A stretch of DNA of 12,339 bases from Hyphomicrobiales bacterium (GTDB lineage: Bacteria > Pseudomonadota > Alphaproteobacteria > Rhizobiales > Aestuariivirgaceae). This document shows, piece after piece, positions 1 through 7,350 of the stretch (positions within the stretch are counted from its first letter, which is position 1; the number at the start of each line of letters is the position of its first letter). The stretch is taken from NCBI GenBank assembly GCA_025362535.1, contig JANYGE010000388.1, positions 1-12,339 of the forward strand, written 5' to 3'. Under the pieces are notes generated by a model. The model saw only the letters and a program-made list of their open reading frames with translations. It was not told where the DNA came from and did not search any database. Made by a program: the position numbers and the translations under genes.

Positions 1-500
1 ATAACTCCAACAATAGATTTGTCTCGTCGTATTTCGGCAATCGTAGCTTCTTCGAGTTCAGGGTTAGACCGTGTCACATGGGCAGCCACCAGAAACCCTT
101 GTTCAAAGGCATAATCACGTGCTCCATCCAAATTCACAACTGGATGTGGACTCGTGGAAATCTCATCAACAAGATAGGCAATTGTTCGCTTCTCGCCTGT
201 CGACATAAATTCGTGGCGCGCCTTGGGCAATGCATAGCCCAATTCCAAAGCAGCATTTATCACGCGCTCCCGCGTTGCGTCAGCCACGCGCGCGCTGTTA
301 ATTTGATTCAAGATCAATGAAACACTTGACTGAGAAACCCCTGCAGCCCGTGCCACGTCGGTCATCGTCGGGCGGGTTCCTAAAATATTTTTTTTGGGCC
401 GCGCAACTGCCTTGGCCTTGGCTTTGTATTCTGCAACATGAACAAGCGTTTGAGCATCATTTTTTTTTTGATTTTTGCTCCTCTCTTTTTTTCTTAACAT
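1..500 (-). CDS. LacI/GalR-family transcriptional regulator, N-terminal part (3' end beyond window)
   Basis: About 166 codons are visible, reading leftward off the edge. The helix-turn-helix is clear: RPTMTDVARAAGVSQSSVSL at about residues 43-62, followed by ILNQINSARVADATRERV with the usual hinge-helix spacing. After it comes the start of the periplasmic-binding-protein-like ligand domain (GEKRTIAYLVDEIS). The gene diverges from a sugar ABC importer, so it is probably that operon's repressor, releasing DNA when it binds the sugar; this role is inferred from context. I chose the ATG at 498-500, the first after an in-frame stop at 516-518. That leaves a Lys/Arg-rich extension of about 42 residues before the DNA-binding domain, whereas LacI proteins usually begin almost at the helix-turn-helix. 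ATG 363-365 is an alternative start but would remove RPT and has a poorly spaced AGGA. Family is certain; start is uncertain. Confidence 0.88.
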   Translation of the reverse strand, partial: MLRKKERSKNQKKNDAQTLVHVAEYKAKAKAVARPKKNILGTRPTMTDVARAAGVSQSSVSLILNQINSARVADATRERVINAALELGYALPKARHEFMSTGEKRTIAYLVDEISTSPHPVVNLDGARDYAFEQGFLVAAHVTRSNPELEEATIAEIRRDKSIVGV

Positions 501-544
501 TTCGCTTTTTCTCTGCTATTTCTATTTTGTCATACAAATAGGGA

Positions 545-574
545 TTGACTGCTAATAAAATTAACGATTATATT
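545..574 (+). promoter_or_regulatory. sigma70-type promoter of the sugar ABC operon
   Basis: TTGACT at 545-550 and TATATT at 569-574 are separated by 18 bp. They lie about 65 bp upstream of the binding-protein start, giving a leader of roughly 60 nt. The -10 box and spacer are inside the palindrome at 551-577, so repressor binding there would block polymerase. Assigned from consensus match only. Confidence 0.55.
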
Positions 575-577
575 AGC
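551..577. promoter_or_regulatory. palindromic operator candidate for the divergent LacI-type regulator
   Basis: An imperfect inverted repeat has outer arms GCTAATA (551-557) and TATTAGC (571-577), plus inner AAT (559-561) and ATT (567-569), centred on position 564. It overlaps the -10 of the importer promoter. On the other strand it also contains TATAAT (572-567) and TAATAT (575-570), possible -10 elements for the regulator gene. Binding here could repress both directions. The symmetry is seen directly; binding by the adjacent LacI protein is inferred. The length is somewhat greater than common LacI operators. Confidence 0.55.
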
Positions 578-639
578 AATACCACTCCGAAAAAAACAAG
601 TGTGTACAATAATAATTAATGCCTAAAGGGAGATATCTA

Positions 640-1620
640 ATGAATATGATTTCACGTCGTAATGTTTTATTGTCATCAATGGCGATGGCTACTGTTTTTG
701 CAACGGCTGCAAAAGCTGATGGACTGCCAAAGCTGGCGGTTAAGCCAACTTATAAAGTTGGTTTTGCTCAAACTGAAAGCAACAATCCTTGGCGCTTGGC
801 ACAAACTGCCAGCATGAAAGCTGAAGCTGAAAAGCTTGGCTGGCAAATAGTGTATACGGATGCTGCAGGTTCTGCTGCCAAGCAAGTGGCTGACGTTAAC
901 AGCATGATCGCTCAAGGCGTTGATGTTATTTTCTTGTCACCACGCGAAGAAAAGCCACTTATTCCAGCCGTTATGGCCGCTAAGAAAGCTGGCATTCCAT
1001 TGTTCCTGATTGATCGTGGTGTTGACGAAACTCTGGCCAAGGCTGGTGTTGATTACGTTACCTTCATCGGTTCGGACTTCTTGCTCGAAGGCAAAACAAC
1101 TGCTGAATGGCTTGTAAAAGCCACCGGCGGCAAAGGCATTATCATTGAACTTGAAGGATCAACCGGCTCTTCACCTGCCAATGATCGCAAGAAGGGCTTT
1201 GATGATGTGATTGCTCAGAACCCCGGCATGTCAATTGTTGCATCGCAAACTGGCGATTTCAACCGTGATAAGGGCCGTCAAGTTGCAGAAGCCTTGTTGC
1301 AAGCTCACCCAGAAGCCAACATTCTGTTTGCTCACAATGATGAAATGGCCATTGGCGCAATTTCAGCCATTGAAGCCGCAGGCAAGGTTCCAGGCAAAGA
1401 CATTCTGATCGTTTCAATCGATGGCGAAAAAGATGGTTTGCAGGCCGTTATTGATGGCAAGATCGGTGTAACCGTTGAATGCAATCCTAAGTTTGGTCCT
1501 GCTGCTTACGCTGCTGCCATGGCTTATGCCAAAGGTGATGCAATTCCAGCAAAGATGGTCAACACTGATCGTGTGTTCGATATCACCAACGCTGCTGCAA
1601 GCATCGCTGATTCATATTGA
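640..1620 (+). CDS. ytfQ: sugar ABC transporter periplasmic substrate-binding protein, YtfQ-like
   Basis: This 326-residue protein captures a sugar in the periplasm and delivers it to the permeases encoded downstream. It is a type I periplasmic binding protein of the ribose/galactofuranose (YtfQ) group. Recognisable segments are YKVGFAQTESNNPWRLAQT, the loop GVDVIFLSPREEKPLIPAV, LEGSTGSSPANDRKKGF, the hinge segment AHNDEMAIGA and SIDGEKDG. Residues 1-26 form a signal peptide with SRRNVL, a hydrophobic core and a likely AKA/D cleavage site; the twin arginine makes Tat export possible. I chose ATG 640 because GGGAG at 628-632 lies 7 nt upstream; an in-frame ATG at 619 precedes that site. First gene of a four-gene operon and separated from the ATPase gene by a terminator. 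The substrate is not proven: galactofuranose by analogy, another sugar possible. Confidence 0.9.
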   Translation: MNMISRRNVLLSSMAMATVFATAAKADGLPKLAVKPTYKVGFAQTESNNPWRLAQTASMKAEAEKLGWQIVYTDAAGSAAKQVADVNSMIAQGVDVIFLSPREEKPLIPAVMAAKKAGIPLFLIDRGVDETLAKAGVDYVTFIGSDFLLEGKTTAEWLVKATGGKGIIIELEGSTGSSPANDRKKGFDDVIAQNPGMSIVASQTGDFNRDKGRQVAEALLQAHPEANILFAHNDEMAIGAISAIEAAGKVPGKDILIVSIDGEKDGLQAVIDGKIGVTVECNPKFGPAAYAAAMAYAKGDAIPAKMVNTDRVFDITNAAASIADSY

Positions 1621-1650
1621 TATCGGTATAACCTAACGCGCTTCTCCCGG

Positions 1651-1690
1651 GAGCTCGGTTTCATATGGACAGAAATCGGGCTCTTTTTTT
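1651..1690 (+). terminator. rho-independent terminator within the ABC operon
   Basis: GAGCTCGGTTTC (1651-1662) pairs with GAAATCGGGCTC (1672-1683) over 12 bp, including two G-U wobbles. The loop is 9 nt and TTTTTTT follows at 1684-1690. It begins 30 nt after the binding-protein stop codon and precedes the ATPase. Partial termination here would give more binding protein than membrane components, a common arrangement in binding-protein-dependent importers. The structure is directly visible; the read-through fraction is unknown. Confidence 0.85.
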
Positions 1691-1701
1691 AAGTTAAATG
1701 T

Positions 1702-1719
1702 GAGGGCAAGTTTGCTCTC
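1702..1719 (+). repeat. small hairpin upstream of the ATPase gene
   Basis: GAGGGCA (1702-1708) and TGCTCTC (1713-1719) can form a 7-bp stem with one G-U pair and a 4-nt loop, 11 nt after the T tract of the terminator. It could stabilise the 5' end of a processed downstream message or be incidental. No function can be assigned. Confidence 0.3.
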
Positions 1720-1779
1720 CACTTGACAAGCGGAACCGTTGGGTTGAGCTTCACCACAGAATTGAAAGTGGCTCGTGAT

Positions 1780-3339
1780 ATGGTTTCGGCAACAGCTTCT
1801 CAAAACACCACTCTGCTTTCCATGCAGAATATCAATAAAGCCTTTGCGGGCATTCCGGCACTCACGTCCGCCTCACTCGAGGTTGGAGTGGCCGAGGTTC
1901 ATGCGCTGATCGGTCAGAACGGTGCAGGGAAATCGACGCTCATTAAAATCCTGACAGGTTATGTAAGCCGCGATACCGGCGATATTACATTTGATGGTGG
2001 TCCCTTTCAGGCGCGCTCGCCACAGGATGCGCAGGCCAAAGGCATCAGCACTATCTATCAAGAAATCAATTTGGTTCCCTATCGTTCAATCACTGAAAAT
2101 ATCTGCTTAGGCCGTGAGGCGCGCCGCTTTGGTTTGCTTGATTGGAAAACCATGCACCAAGAAGCGCGCAGCCTGATGGCACGGTTCAATATTGATATTG
2201 ATGTGCGAAAATCACTGGACAGTTTTAATACAGCCACCCAGCAAATGGTGGCGATTGCGCGAGCCATAGGTTTCAAAGCAAAACTGGTGATCATGGATGA
2301 ACCAACATCATCCTTGGACGAGCGCGAAGTGAATGTGCTGTTTGATGTGATACGGCAGTTAAAGCAATCAGGAATTTCTGTAATTTTTGTGAGCCATAAG
2401 CTTGATGAACTTTATGCGGTGTGTGACCGCGTAACTATCATGCGCGATGGCCGCACCGTTAAAACCTCCGACATGAAATCTGTCAGCAAAATAGAACTCG
2501 TGGCCAGCATGTTGGGCCGTGACATTGCACAAGTATCCAAACACGCGACGGCCTTTGGCGGCCGCAAGGGCAAAGTTGGAGACGTTGTTCTGGAGGCTAA
2601 AAACCTCAGTGCAGGGCATAAGGTTCAGGATATTTCTCTCAGCGTAAGGCGCGGTGAAATCGTTGGCCTTGCCGGTTTATTAGGAGCTGGGCGGACTGAA
2701 ACTGCACGTCTGGTTTTCGGCGCCGATCGCATTCACAATGGCACACTGACGCTGAATGATAAGCCTTTCAAGCCTCGTGAACCGATTGATGCAATTGACC
2801 AAGGCATCGGCTTTTCATCAGAGGACCGAAAGCTGGAAGGCATTATTCCTGATATGTCGGTTGCGGAAAACATGACCTTGGCCTTGATGCCACAACTCAC
2901 CAAAGCCGGTATTGTGGATGAGGAACAGCAGCGCGTTATTGTAGAAAAATTTATAGCGAGATTGGGCATCAAATGCAGCGGCCCCAGCCAGCGTATTCGA
3001 GAGCTCTCAGGCGGCAATCAGCAAAAAGTTTTGCTCGCACGTTGGCTAGCAATGAATCCCAAACTCTTGATCCTCGATGAACCCACGCGCGGCATTGACG
3101 TAGGCGCAAAGGCTGAAATTCAAACCATCGTTAAAGAGCTCGCCGACCAAGGGCTTGGCGTGTTGATGATTTCCTCCGAGTTGGAAGAGGTGATTGAAGG
3201 CTCAGACCGGGTCTTTGTGCTGCGTGAAGGTCATAAGGTTGCCGAGTTTGTTGGAAAGCAAATTAATGAAGCTGCGGTGATGACGGCCATGGCCCATGGT
3301 GCTGAAGACAACACGATTGGACAAGAGATTAAGCCATGA
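1780..3339 (+). CDS. ytfR: sugar ABC transporter ATP-binding protein with two ATPase domains, YtfR-like
   Basis: This duplicated ATPase of 519 residues energises the importer on the cytoplasmic side. Domain 1 has Walker A GQNGAGKST (about 45-53), a signature region reading FNTATQQMVAIARAI (149-163) that departs from LSGG, and Walker B LVIMDEPTSSLDE (169-181). Domain 2 has a degenerate Walker A, GLLGAGRTE (about 299-307), an intact signature LSGGNQQKV (409-417) and Walker B LLILDEPTRGIDVG (429-442). This asymmetry between the two halves is usual for the ribose/YtfR group. Start choice: ATG 1780 leaves 14 residues before SMQNINKAF, as in the family. The frame stays open upstream, with GTG 1768, TTG 1744 and TTG 1723 as other possible starts. 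No strong Shine-Dalgarno decides between them. The stop overlaps the next gene's start (ATGA), implying translational coupling to the first permease. Confidence 0.93.
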   Translation: MVSATASQNTTLLSMQNINKAFAGIPALTSASLEVGVAEVHALIGQNGAGKSTLIKILTGYVSRDTGDITFDGGPFQARSPQDAQAKGISTIYQEINLVPYRSITENICLGREARRFGLLDWKTMHQEARSLMARFNIDIDVRKSLDSFNTATQQMVAIARAIGFKAKLVIMDEPTSSLDEREVNVLFDVIRQLKQSGISVIFVSHKLDELYAVCDRVTIMRDGRTVKTSDMKSVSKIELVASMLGRDIAQVSKHATAFGGRKGKVGDVVLEAKNLSAGHKVQDISLSVRRGEIVGLAGLLGAGRTETARLVFGADRIHNGTLTLNDKPFKPREPIDAIDQGIGFSSEDRKLEGIIPDMSVAENMTLALMPQLTKAGIVDEEQQRVIVEKFIARLGIKCSGPSQRIRELSGGNQQKVLLARWLAMNPKLLILDEPTRGIDVGAKAEIQTIVKELADQGLGVLMISSELEEVIEGSDRVFVLREGHKVAEFVGKQINEAAVMTAMAHGAEDNTIGQEIKP

Positions 3340-4331
3340 GCAATGCCGCCTCCCCAAAAACCATAGAAACCAACACGTTTAATTTGATGGCATTCTTAAC
3401 TAAGCATGCAACTCTGGTTGCGTTGCTGGCCTTGATTGCGTTCAATGTTGTTTTTACAAAACATTTTATCTCGATTCAAACTTTGAATGTGAACCTCACG
3501 CAGGTGGCCACAATCGTGATTGTTGGTGTTGGCATGACATTGGTGATTGCCACAGGTGGTATTGATCTTTCTGTTGGATCGATGATGGCCATATCGGGTG
3601 CCATTGCCCCACTGATTTTCCTGGGCACTGCCGTTCACATCAGTGAAATTCATTTGGCTGTAGCGGTGGGTATGATTGTTGCCGTATTGGCGGCCGGAGC
3701 CTTTGGCTGGTTTAATGGTTGGCTGATCACACGATTTCGCATTCAGCCGATTATCGCAACACTCGTGCTGTTTATTGCTGGGCGTGGCATTGCGCAAGTT
3801 TCAACCAACGGCAATCTTCAACCGTTTAAGCTGGGTGAATTTCAATGGATCGGTTTGGGGCGCTGGTTTGGTGTTCCGGTCCAGGTTATTATTATGGTTG
3901 TGCTTGTTGCCATCGCCGCGTGGGTTCTAAAACGCTCCCTATTTGGACGGCAAATTTTGGCAATTGGGGGCAATGAACGTGCCGCGCGTCTCGCTGGCAT
4001 TCCAGTGGCCCGCGTAAAGCGTTGGGTTTATTGTATCAGTGGATTGTGCTCTGGCATTGCTGGCCTCGTGGTTATTGCTATCAACTCCTCTAGTGATGCC
4101 AATCTTGTGGGGCTGGGCATGGAGCTTGATGCCATTGCTGCAGTCGCTGTTGGTGGCACGCTGCTCAGCGGTGGGCGGGCCACGGTCACCGGCACTCTCA
4201 TCGGAGCGCTGATCATTCAACTCGTGCGCTACACTTTGCTGGCCAATGGTGTGAATGACGATGTCGCAAAACTGGTCAAAGCGGCATTGATTGTTTTAGC
4301 CGTCTGGCTGCAACGCCACGGAAGGTCGTAG
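3336..4331 (+). CDS. ytfT: sugar ABC transporter permease 1, YtfT-like
   Basis: This 331-residue inner-membrane permease of the ribose/galactofuranose importer family (BPD_transp_2 type) has about ten hydrophobic segments. The family motif [11 protein letters not shown] lies at about residues 72-82 and the ATPase-coupling loop AIGGNERAARLAGI at about 209-222. The C-terminal part LELDAIAAVAVGGTLLSGG and GALIIQ closely follow E. coli YtfT as I recall it. The N-terminus is cytoplasmic, without a cleavable signal. Its ATG overlaps the ATPase stop, and the next permease begins 3 nt after its own stop, so all three are probably co-translated. It would pair with the following gene to form a heterodimeric channel. 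Confidence 0.92.
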   Translation: MSNAASPKTIETNTFNLMAFLTKHATLVALLALIAFNVVFTKHFISIQTLNVNLTQVATIVIVGVGMTLVIATGGIDLSVGSMMAISGAIAPLIFLGTAVHISEIHLAVAVGMIVAVLAAGAFGWFNGWLITRFRIQPIIATLVLFIAGRGIAQVSTNGNLQPFKLGEFQWIGLGRWFGVPVQVIIMVVLVAIAAWVLKRSLFGRQILAIGGNERAARLAGIPVARVKRWVYCISGLCSGIAGLVVIAINSSSDANLVGLGMELDAIAAVAVGGTLLSGGRATVTGTLIGALIIQLVRYTLLANGVNDDVAKLVKAALIVLAVWLQRHGRS

Positions 4332-4334
4332 ATC

Positions 4335-5300
4335 ATGAAAAAATCCTCCCTTTTATCGGCGCTGTCCAGCCAAGGTGTGTTGATTGCTCTGGCTCTGCTT
4401 ATCCTCTTTGGTTGGCTGCGCTATGAGCATTTTCTCGGGCTGTTCAATATCTCTTCGGTGCTGCGTTATAATTCGATGTTTGCCTTGGTAGCGCTCGGCA
4501 TGTGCTTTGTAATTATGGCTGGTGGCATTGATCTCTCGGTAGGTTCAACGGCGGCATTGGGCAGTGTGGTGGCGGCGTTGCTAAGCCCGCATGGCATGTT
4601 GATCGGCACTTTGGGCGGCGTTGCTGCTGGCCTCTGCATTGGTATACTGAATGGCCTCGTCATCGTGCGAATGCGCATCCTACCTTTCATCGCAACTCTG
4701 GCAACAATGCTCGCTGCCAACGGTTCGGCACTCTTGTTAGCCCAGGATCAATCCGTTTCGGTTTCCTATGACGGCACATTCGTCGATCTTGGTCAGGGCG
4801 ATATCTACAATATTCCCATTCCGGCTCTCATAGCAGTAGCAGCCTATATCATTGGTTCCATCGTTTTGAACTATACAGGCACTGGCCGAGCCGTATTGGC
4901 GATTGGTGGCAACGAAGATGCGAGCCGCCTCATGGGCCTGCCCGTAGATCGCGTGAAATTCCTGGTCTATGCGCTGAGTGGAGCTTTATCTGGTTTGGCA
5001 GGTGTTATTCTGGCTTCGCAGTTCGGCGCAGGCCAACCAATTGAAGGTGTGGGTTGGGAGTTGTTCGCCATCGCATCAGTGGTCGTGGGTGGAACGCTCT
5101 TGACGGGTGGTGTTGGCTCTGTTGGCGCAACATTGGCGGGCGTTCTATTGCTCGGCCTCATTTTCAATGTGTTGAATTTTGAAAATGGCCTGGGCTGGAT
5201 ATCGCTCTCCGCTTACTGGCAGTCGGTGATCCGCGGCTTATTCTTGCTGGGCGTTGTCATCCTTCAATCGCGCTTATCCTCGAAACAAAGCGCCGCTTAG
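4335..5300 (+). CDS. yjfF: sugar ABC transporter permease 2, YjfF-like
   Basis: This second permease has 321 residues. It is paralogous to the preceding one and presumably forms the other half of the membrane channel. It carries [10 protein letters not shown] (about 62-71), the coupling loop [14 protein letters not shown] (about 189-202) and the C-terminal [20 protein letters not shown] typical of this family, with multiple hydrophobic helices throughout. GGAAGG at 4320-4325, 9 nt before the ATG, serves as ribosome binding site. Two separate permease genes, rather than one homodimer-forming gene as in rbsC systems, is the feature that points to the Ytf/Yjf type. Last gene of the operon; no strong terminator follows before the oppositely oriented tRNA. 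Confidence 0.91.
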   Translation: MKKSSLLSALSSQGVLIALALLILFGWLRYEHFLGLFNISSVLRYNSMFALVALGMCFVIMAGGIDLSVGSTAALGSVVAALLSPHGMLIGTLGGVAAGLCIGILNGLVIVRMRILPFIATLATMLAANGSALLLAQDQSVSVSYDGTFVDLGQGDIYNIPIPALIAVAAYIIGSIVLNYTGTGRAVLAIGGNEDASRLMGLPVDRVKFLVYALSGALSGLAGVILASQFGAGQPIEGVGWELFAIASVVVGGTLLTGGVGSVGATLAGVLLLGLIFNVLNFENGLGWISLSAYWQSVIRGLFLLGVVILQSRLSSKQSAA

Positions 5301-5332
5301 CGCCATCATATTTCTGACACCCGCATTGGCGA

Positions 5333-5351
5333 AATCGTTCCCGAAACGATT
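5333..5351. repeat. inverted repeat between convergent permease and tRNA genes
   Basis: AATCGTT (5333-5339) and AACGATT (5345-5351) form a perfect 7-bp stem with a 5-nt loop. It ends 5 nt past the encoded CCA of the tRNA when read on the minus strand. Only a short T run follows on that strand and none on the plus strand, so it would be a weak terminator or a 3' processing barrier for the tRNA precursor. Confidence 0.4.
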
Positions 5352-5355
5352 GAAT

Positions 5356-5432
5356 TGGTCGGAGCGACAGGATTCGAACCTGCGACCCCTAGTCCCCCAG
5401 ACTAGTGCGCTACCGGGCTGCGCTACGCTCCG
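5356..5432 (-). tRNA. tRNA-Pro (anticodon GGG)
   Basis: The transcript folds as a complete 77-nt cloverleaf with encoded CCA. The acceptor stem is CGGAGCG/CGCTCCG and the D stem GCGC/GCGC. The anticodon stem CTAGT/ACTAG encloses the loop CTGGGGG, the T arm is GCAGG-TTCGAAT-CCTGT, the discriminator is A, and CCA lies at 5358-5356. The anticodon at positions 34-36 is GGG, reading proline codons CCC and CCU. The gene sits alone on the minus strand, downstream of the flippase gene, with its own promoter. Confidence 0.97.
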
Positions 5433-5444
5433 ACTTGTCGTGCC

Positions 5445-5473
5445 ATGTAGCATTGTCGTGGGCAAAGGCCAAG
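5445..5473 (-). promoter_or_regulatory. promoter of tRNA-Pro
   Basis: On the minus strand CTTGGC (5473-5468) and CTACAT (5450-5445) are 17 bp apart, and the -10 ends 12 nt before the first tRNA base. The form CTTG(A/G)C-N17-CTATAT is familiar for stable-RNA promoters in alphaproteobacteria. The -35 abuts the flippase stop codon at 5475, so the tRNA does not depend on the upstream operon. Confidence 0.6.
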
Positions 5474-5474
5474 T

Positions 5475-6785
5475 TTAAAGCGACGATGCCTTAGAGGAAT
5501 GTTTGAGCAGCCAAAATATATCGCCACGCCGCCCGGTGAGGCTTTTGGCTTGAGCAGCCAACATCAAGCTCCAAACAAGCTCAGAAACGATTACGGCATA
5601 ACCAATGCCTTGTACGCCAAACACGCGTGCCCCAAAAATGGCGCCCACGATTAAAAAGATCAAAGCTACAATACAAGCCCCTGCCGTTCTTGCTTGATAA
5701 CCCGCGATAGATAGCAATTGCTGGTTCATGCCACTAAAGGCTCTAATGGATTGGCCAATCATCAAGGCGATCAGCAACGGCCAACCATCAACATAGGACG
5801 GGCCAAAAATTGCGAGGGCCCAACGCCCGAAAACGACAGCCCCCACCAATGCAGCAACGATGGTGGCGATTGTCATAAGATTCAACCGCAGCAGCAAATG
5901 CAAGGCTTGCGATTGGTCTCTCTTGGTCAAGGCTGCGGTAAGATCAGGCAATATGAATTGCTGGGCAACCTGAATTACGAATCCAGCTATGGCTGCAAGC
6001 CGCACAGCCACCGCCACCGATGCCACTTCATTGCTGGGCAGAAGCAACCCAGCCACCAAGGTTACAATATCGGCAAAAGACGTGGCAACGGCAGCAACGA
6101 TAACAAGTGAAATGGCACGCGGGCGCAACACACGGCTGAGTTTCCTGTTTGCGAATTTCAAATCTGATGGAAGCGCACCATCAGCGCCAAGCAACACGGC
6201 CTGTATAATATTCGAAATATGAAGACAAACCACAAAAGCAATCAAGGCATGGACAACGGACACATCGAAACCAGCCAGCTCCATAATCACAATGTAACTT
6301 AACAAAAGCACCGAACGCAGAAGAAAATCAGGCGCATACGACAACGTGAATCGGCGCTGCGAATTGGCAATAGCGCTATCGTAACGCATGAGCATTGATG
6401 CAGGTGCCGCTAAACAGCCAAATAGAAGAGCCAAGTGGACTGAGTTATGCTGTGGTCGAAAATATGAAACAGCTACCGCTAAAATACAAATGGCGATGAA
6501 GGCCACTGCTCCATCACGCAAAAATGCGGCGTGAAAGGAGCGTTGGATATTATGGTGACTGAGCGTTGCATAGCGCGGCATCTGGGTAAGCGCCAACCAT
6601 GGATAGCCCACAGTTGCCACCAGACCAAAGAATGCGGCAGTGCTCATCGCGAAAAAAATTATTCCAACATCTTCAGGTGAAAATAACCGTGCAAAAATAA
6701 TTTGACTGAGGAGATTGAGAACAGCGCCGCCAACACGAATTCCAACCAAGCCAACCAGCATGCCAAACATGCGCGAAAGGGTCAC
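5475..6785 (-). CDS. MOP-superfamily polysaccharide/lipid-linked oligosaccharide flippase (Wzx-like membrane protein)
   Basis: This 436-residue integral membrane protein has about twelve hydrophobic helices arranged in two sets of six. Its N-terminal segment is typical of polysaccharide biosynthesis flippases: [20 protein letters not shown] at about residues 23-42. Such proteins move undecaprenyl-linked sugars or similar amphiphiles across the inner membrane. The specific substrate cannot be read here, because no glycosyltransferase or polymerase genes are adjacent. The start is GTG at 6783-6785, supported by AAGGG (6798-6794) 8 nt upstream and an in-frame stop at 6798-6800. It lies 31 nt after the MerR-type gene and is likely cotranscribed with it. 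MATE-type export or a lipid II flippase role is less likely given the N-terminal pattern. Confidence 0.75.
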   Translation of the reverse strand: MTLSRMFGMLVGLVGIRVGGAVLNLLSQIIFARLFSPEDVGIIFFAMSTAAFFGLVATVGYPWLALTQMPRYATLSHHNIQRSFHAAFLRDGAVAFIAICILAVAVSYFRPQHNSVHLALLFGCLAAPASMLMRYDSAIANSQRRFTLSYAPDFLLRSVLLLSYIVIMELAGFDVSVVHALIAFVVCLHISNIIQAVLLGADGALPSDLKFANRKLSRVLRPRAISLVIVAAVATSFADIVTLVAGLLLPSNEVASVAVAVRLAAIAGFVIQVAQQFILPDLTAALTKRDQSQALHLLLRLNLMTIATIVAALVGAVVFGRWALAIFGPSYVDGWPLLIALMIGQSIRAFSGMNQQLLSIAGYQARTAGACIVALIFLIVGAIFGARVFGVQGIGYAVIVSELVWSLMLAAQAKSLTGRRGDIFWLLKHSSKASSL

Positions 6786-6816
6786 GAAACTCGCCCTTCA
6801 TGCATGAGGAGACGTG

Positions 6817-7320
6817 TCACTTCGTGGCGGGGTCCAGCATTTTGCGCGCATCAGTCAAATCCCACAATGCAAGCTTTAAAGCATCAGATTGCGCACTTGA
6901 GAGCTTATGAATGACTTTGGGAGGAACATCCAATGTGCGGGCCAAAGGGGCACGGCCGGGTGCTGGCACACCACCGCGCGGTGCTGCCTTTGCCGTACCG
7001 GGAGGTGGTGCGCCTTCCTTGGCCAGATCGCTCTTGCGCGGCATAACTTCGCCACGGCCAATGCCAACAACATACGCAGAATTTTCCTCTTTCAGAATAC
7101 GTTGCACGCCACGAATGGTGTAGCCTTGCGAATAAAGCAATGTGTGAATGCCTTTCAGCAATTCAATATCTGCAGGCCGGTAATAACGCCGCCCACCGGC
7201 CCGCTTCATTGGCTTTATTTGCGCAAAGCGGGTCTCCCAGAACCGTAAAACATGCTGTGGAACATTCAGTTCCTCAGCAGCCTCACTGATGGTCCGAAAT
7301 GCATCTGGTGATTTTTCCAA
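6817..7320 (-). CDS. MerR-family transcriptional regulator (ihfA-linked type)
   Basis: This 167-residue protein has a MerR winged helix at about residues 9-77: [20 protein letters not shown], then [20 protein letters not shown] and [14 protein letters not shown] Pro/Ala/Gly-rich linker follows at about 100-130, with a short C-terminal helix. There are no clustered cysteines, so it is not a metal-sensing MerR. A MerR-like gene directly after ihfA is a recurrent alphaproteobacterial arrangement, but its targets are not known to me. The start is TTG (7320-7318), with GAGGGG at 7332-7327 and a 6-nt spacer; no ATG is available before the helix-turn-helix. A hairpin lies just upstream of this ribosome binding site. 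Confidence 0.88.
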   Translation of the reverse strand: MEKSPDAFRTISEAAEELNVPQHVLRFWETRFAQIKPMKRAGGRRYYRPADIELLKGIHTLLYSQGYTIRGVQRILKEENSAYVVGIGRGEVMPRKSDLAKEGAPPPGTAKAAPRGGVPAPGRAPLARTLDVPPKVIHKLSSAQSDALKLALWDLTDARKMLDPATK

Positions 7321-7334
7321 TTCTCGCCCCTCTT

Positions 7335-7350
7335 ATCCCGACTGCGGGAT
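7335..7350 (-). repeat. intercistronic hairpin between ihfA and the MerR-type gene
   Basis: ATCCCG (7335-7340) and CGGGAT (7345-7350) form a perfect 6-bp stem with a 4-nt loop, starting inside the ihfA stop codon. It ends 2 nt before the GAGGGG ribosome binding site of the next gene. There is no T tract, so it is not a standard terminator; it may affect mRNA processing or initiation at the TTG start. Confidence 0.45.

Noticed and set aside
386..469. T8 and T10 tracts on the plus strand as terminator tails
   Set aside because: No GC-rich stem precedes either tract, and both are lysine-rich coding sequence of the regulator on the minus strand.
78..541. Two plus-strand open frames (80 and 74 codons) opposite the LacI regulator
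   Set aside because: The minus strand encodes an unmistakable LacI helix-turn-helix and ligand domain over the same bases; the plus-strand products match nothing.
1723..1751. Perfect -35 hexamer TTGACA at 1723-1728 as an internal promoter for the ATPase and permease genes
   Set aside because: At spacings of 16-18 bp the downstream hexamers are GC-containing (for example GAGCTT) and nothing resembles TANNNT. A -35 alone is not enough.
6798..6807. 10-bp perfect palindrome TCATGCATGA between the MerR and flippase genes as an operator
   Set aside because: Short, overlaps the flippase ribosome binding site, and is not repeated elsewhere in the window; likely chance.
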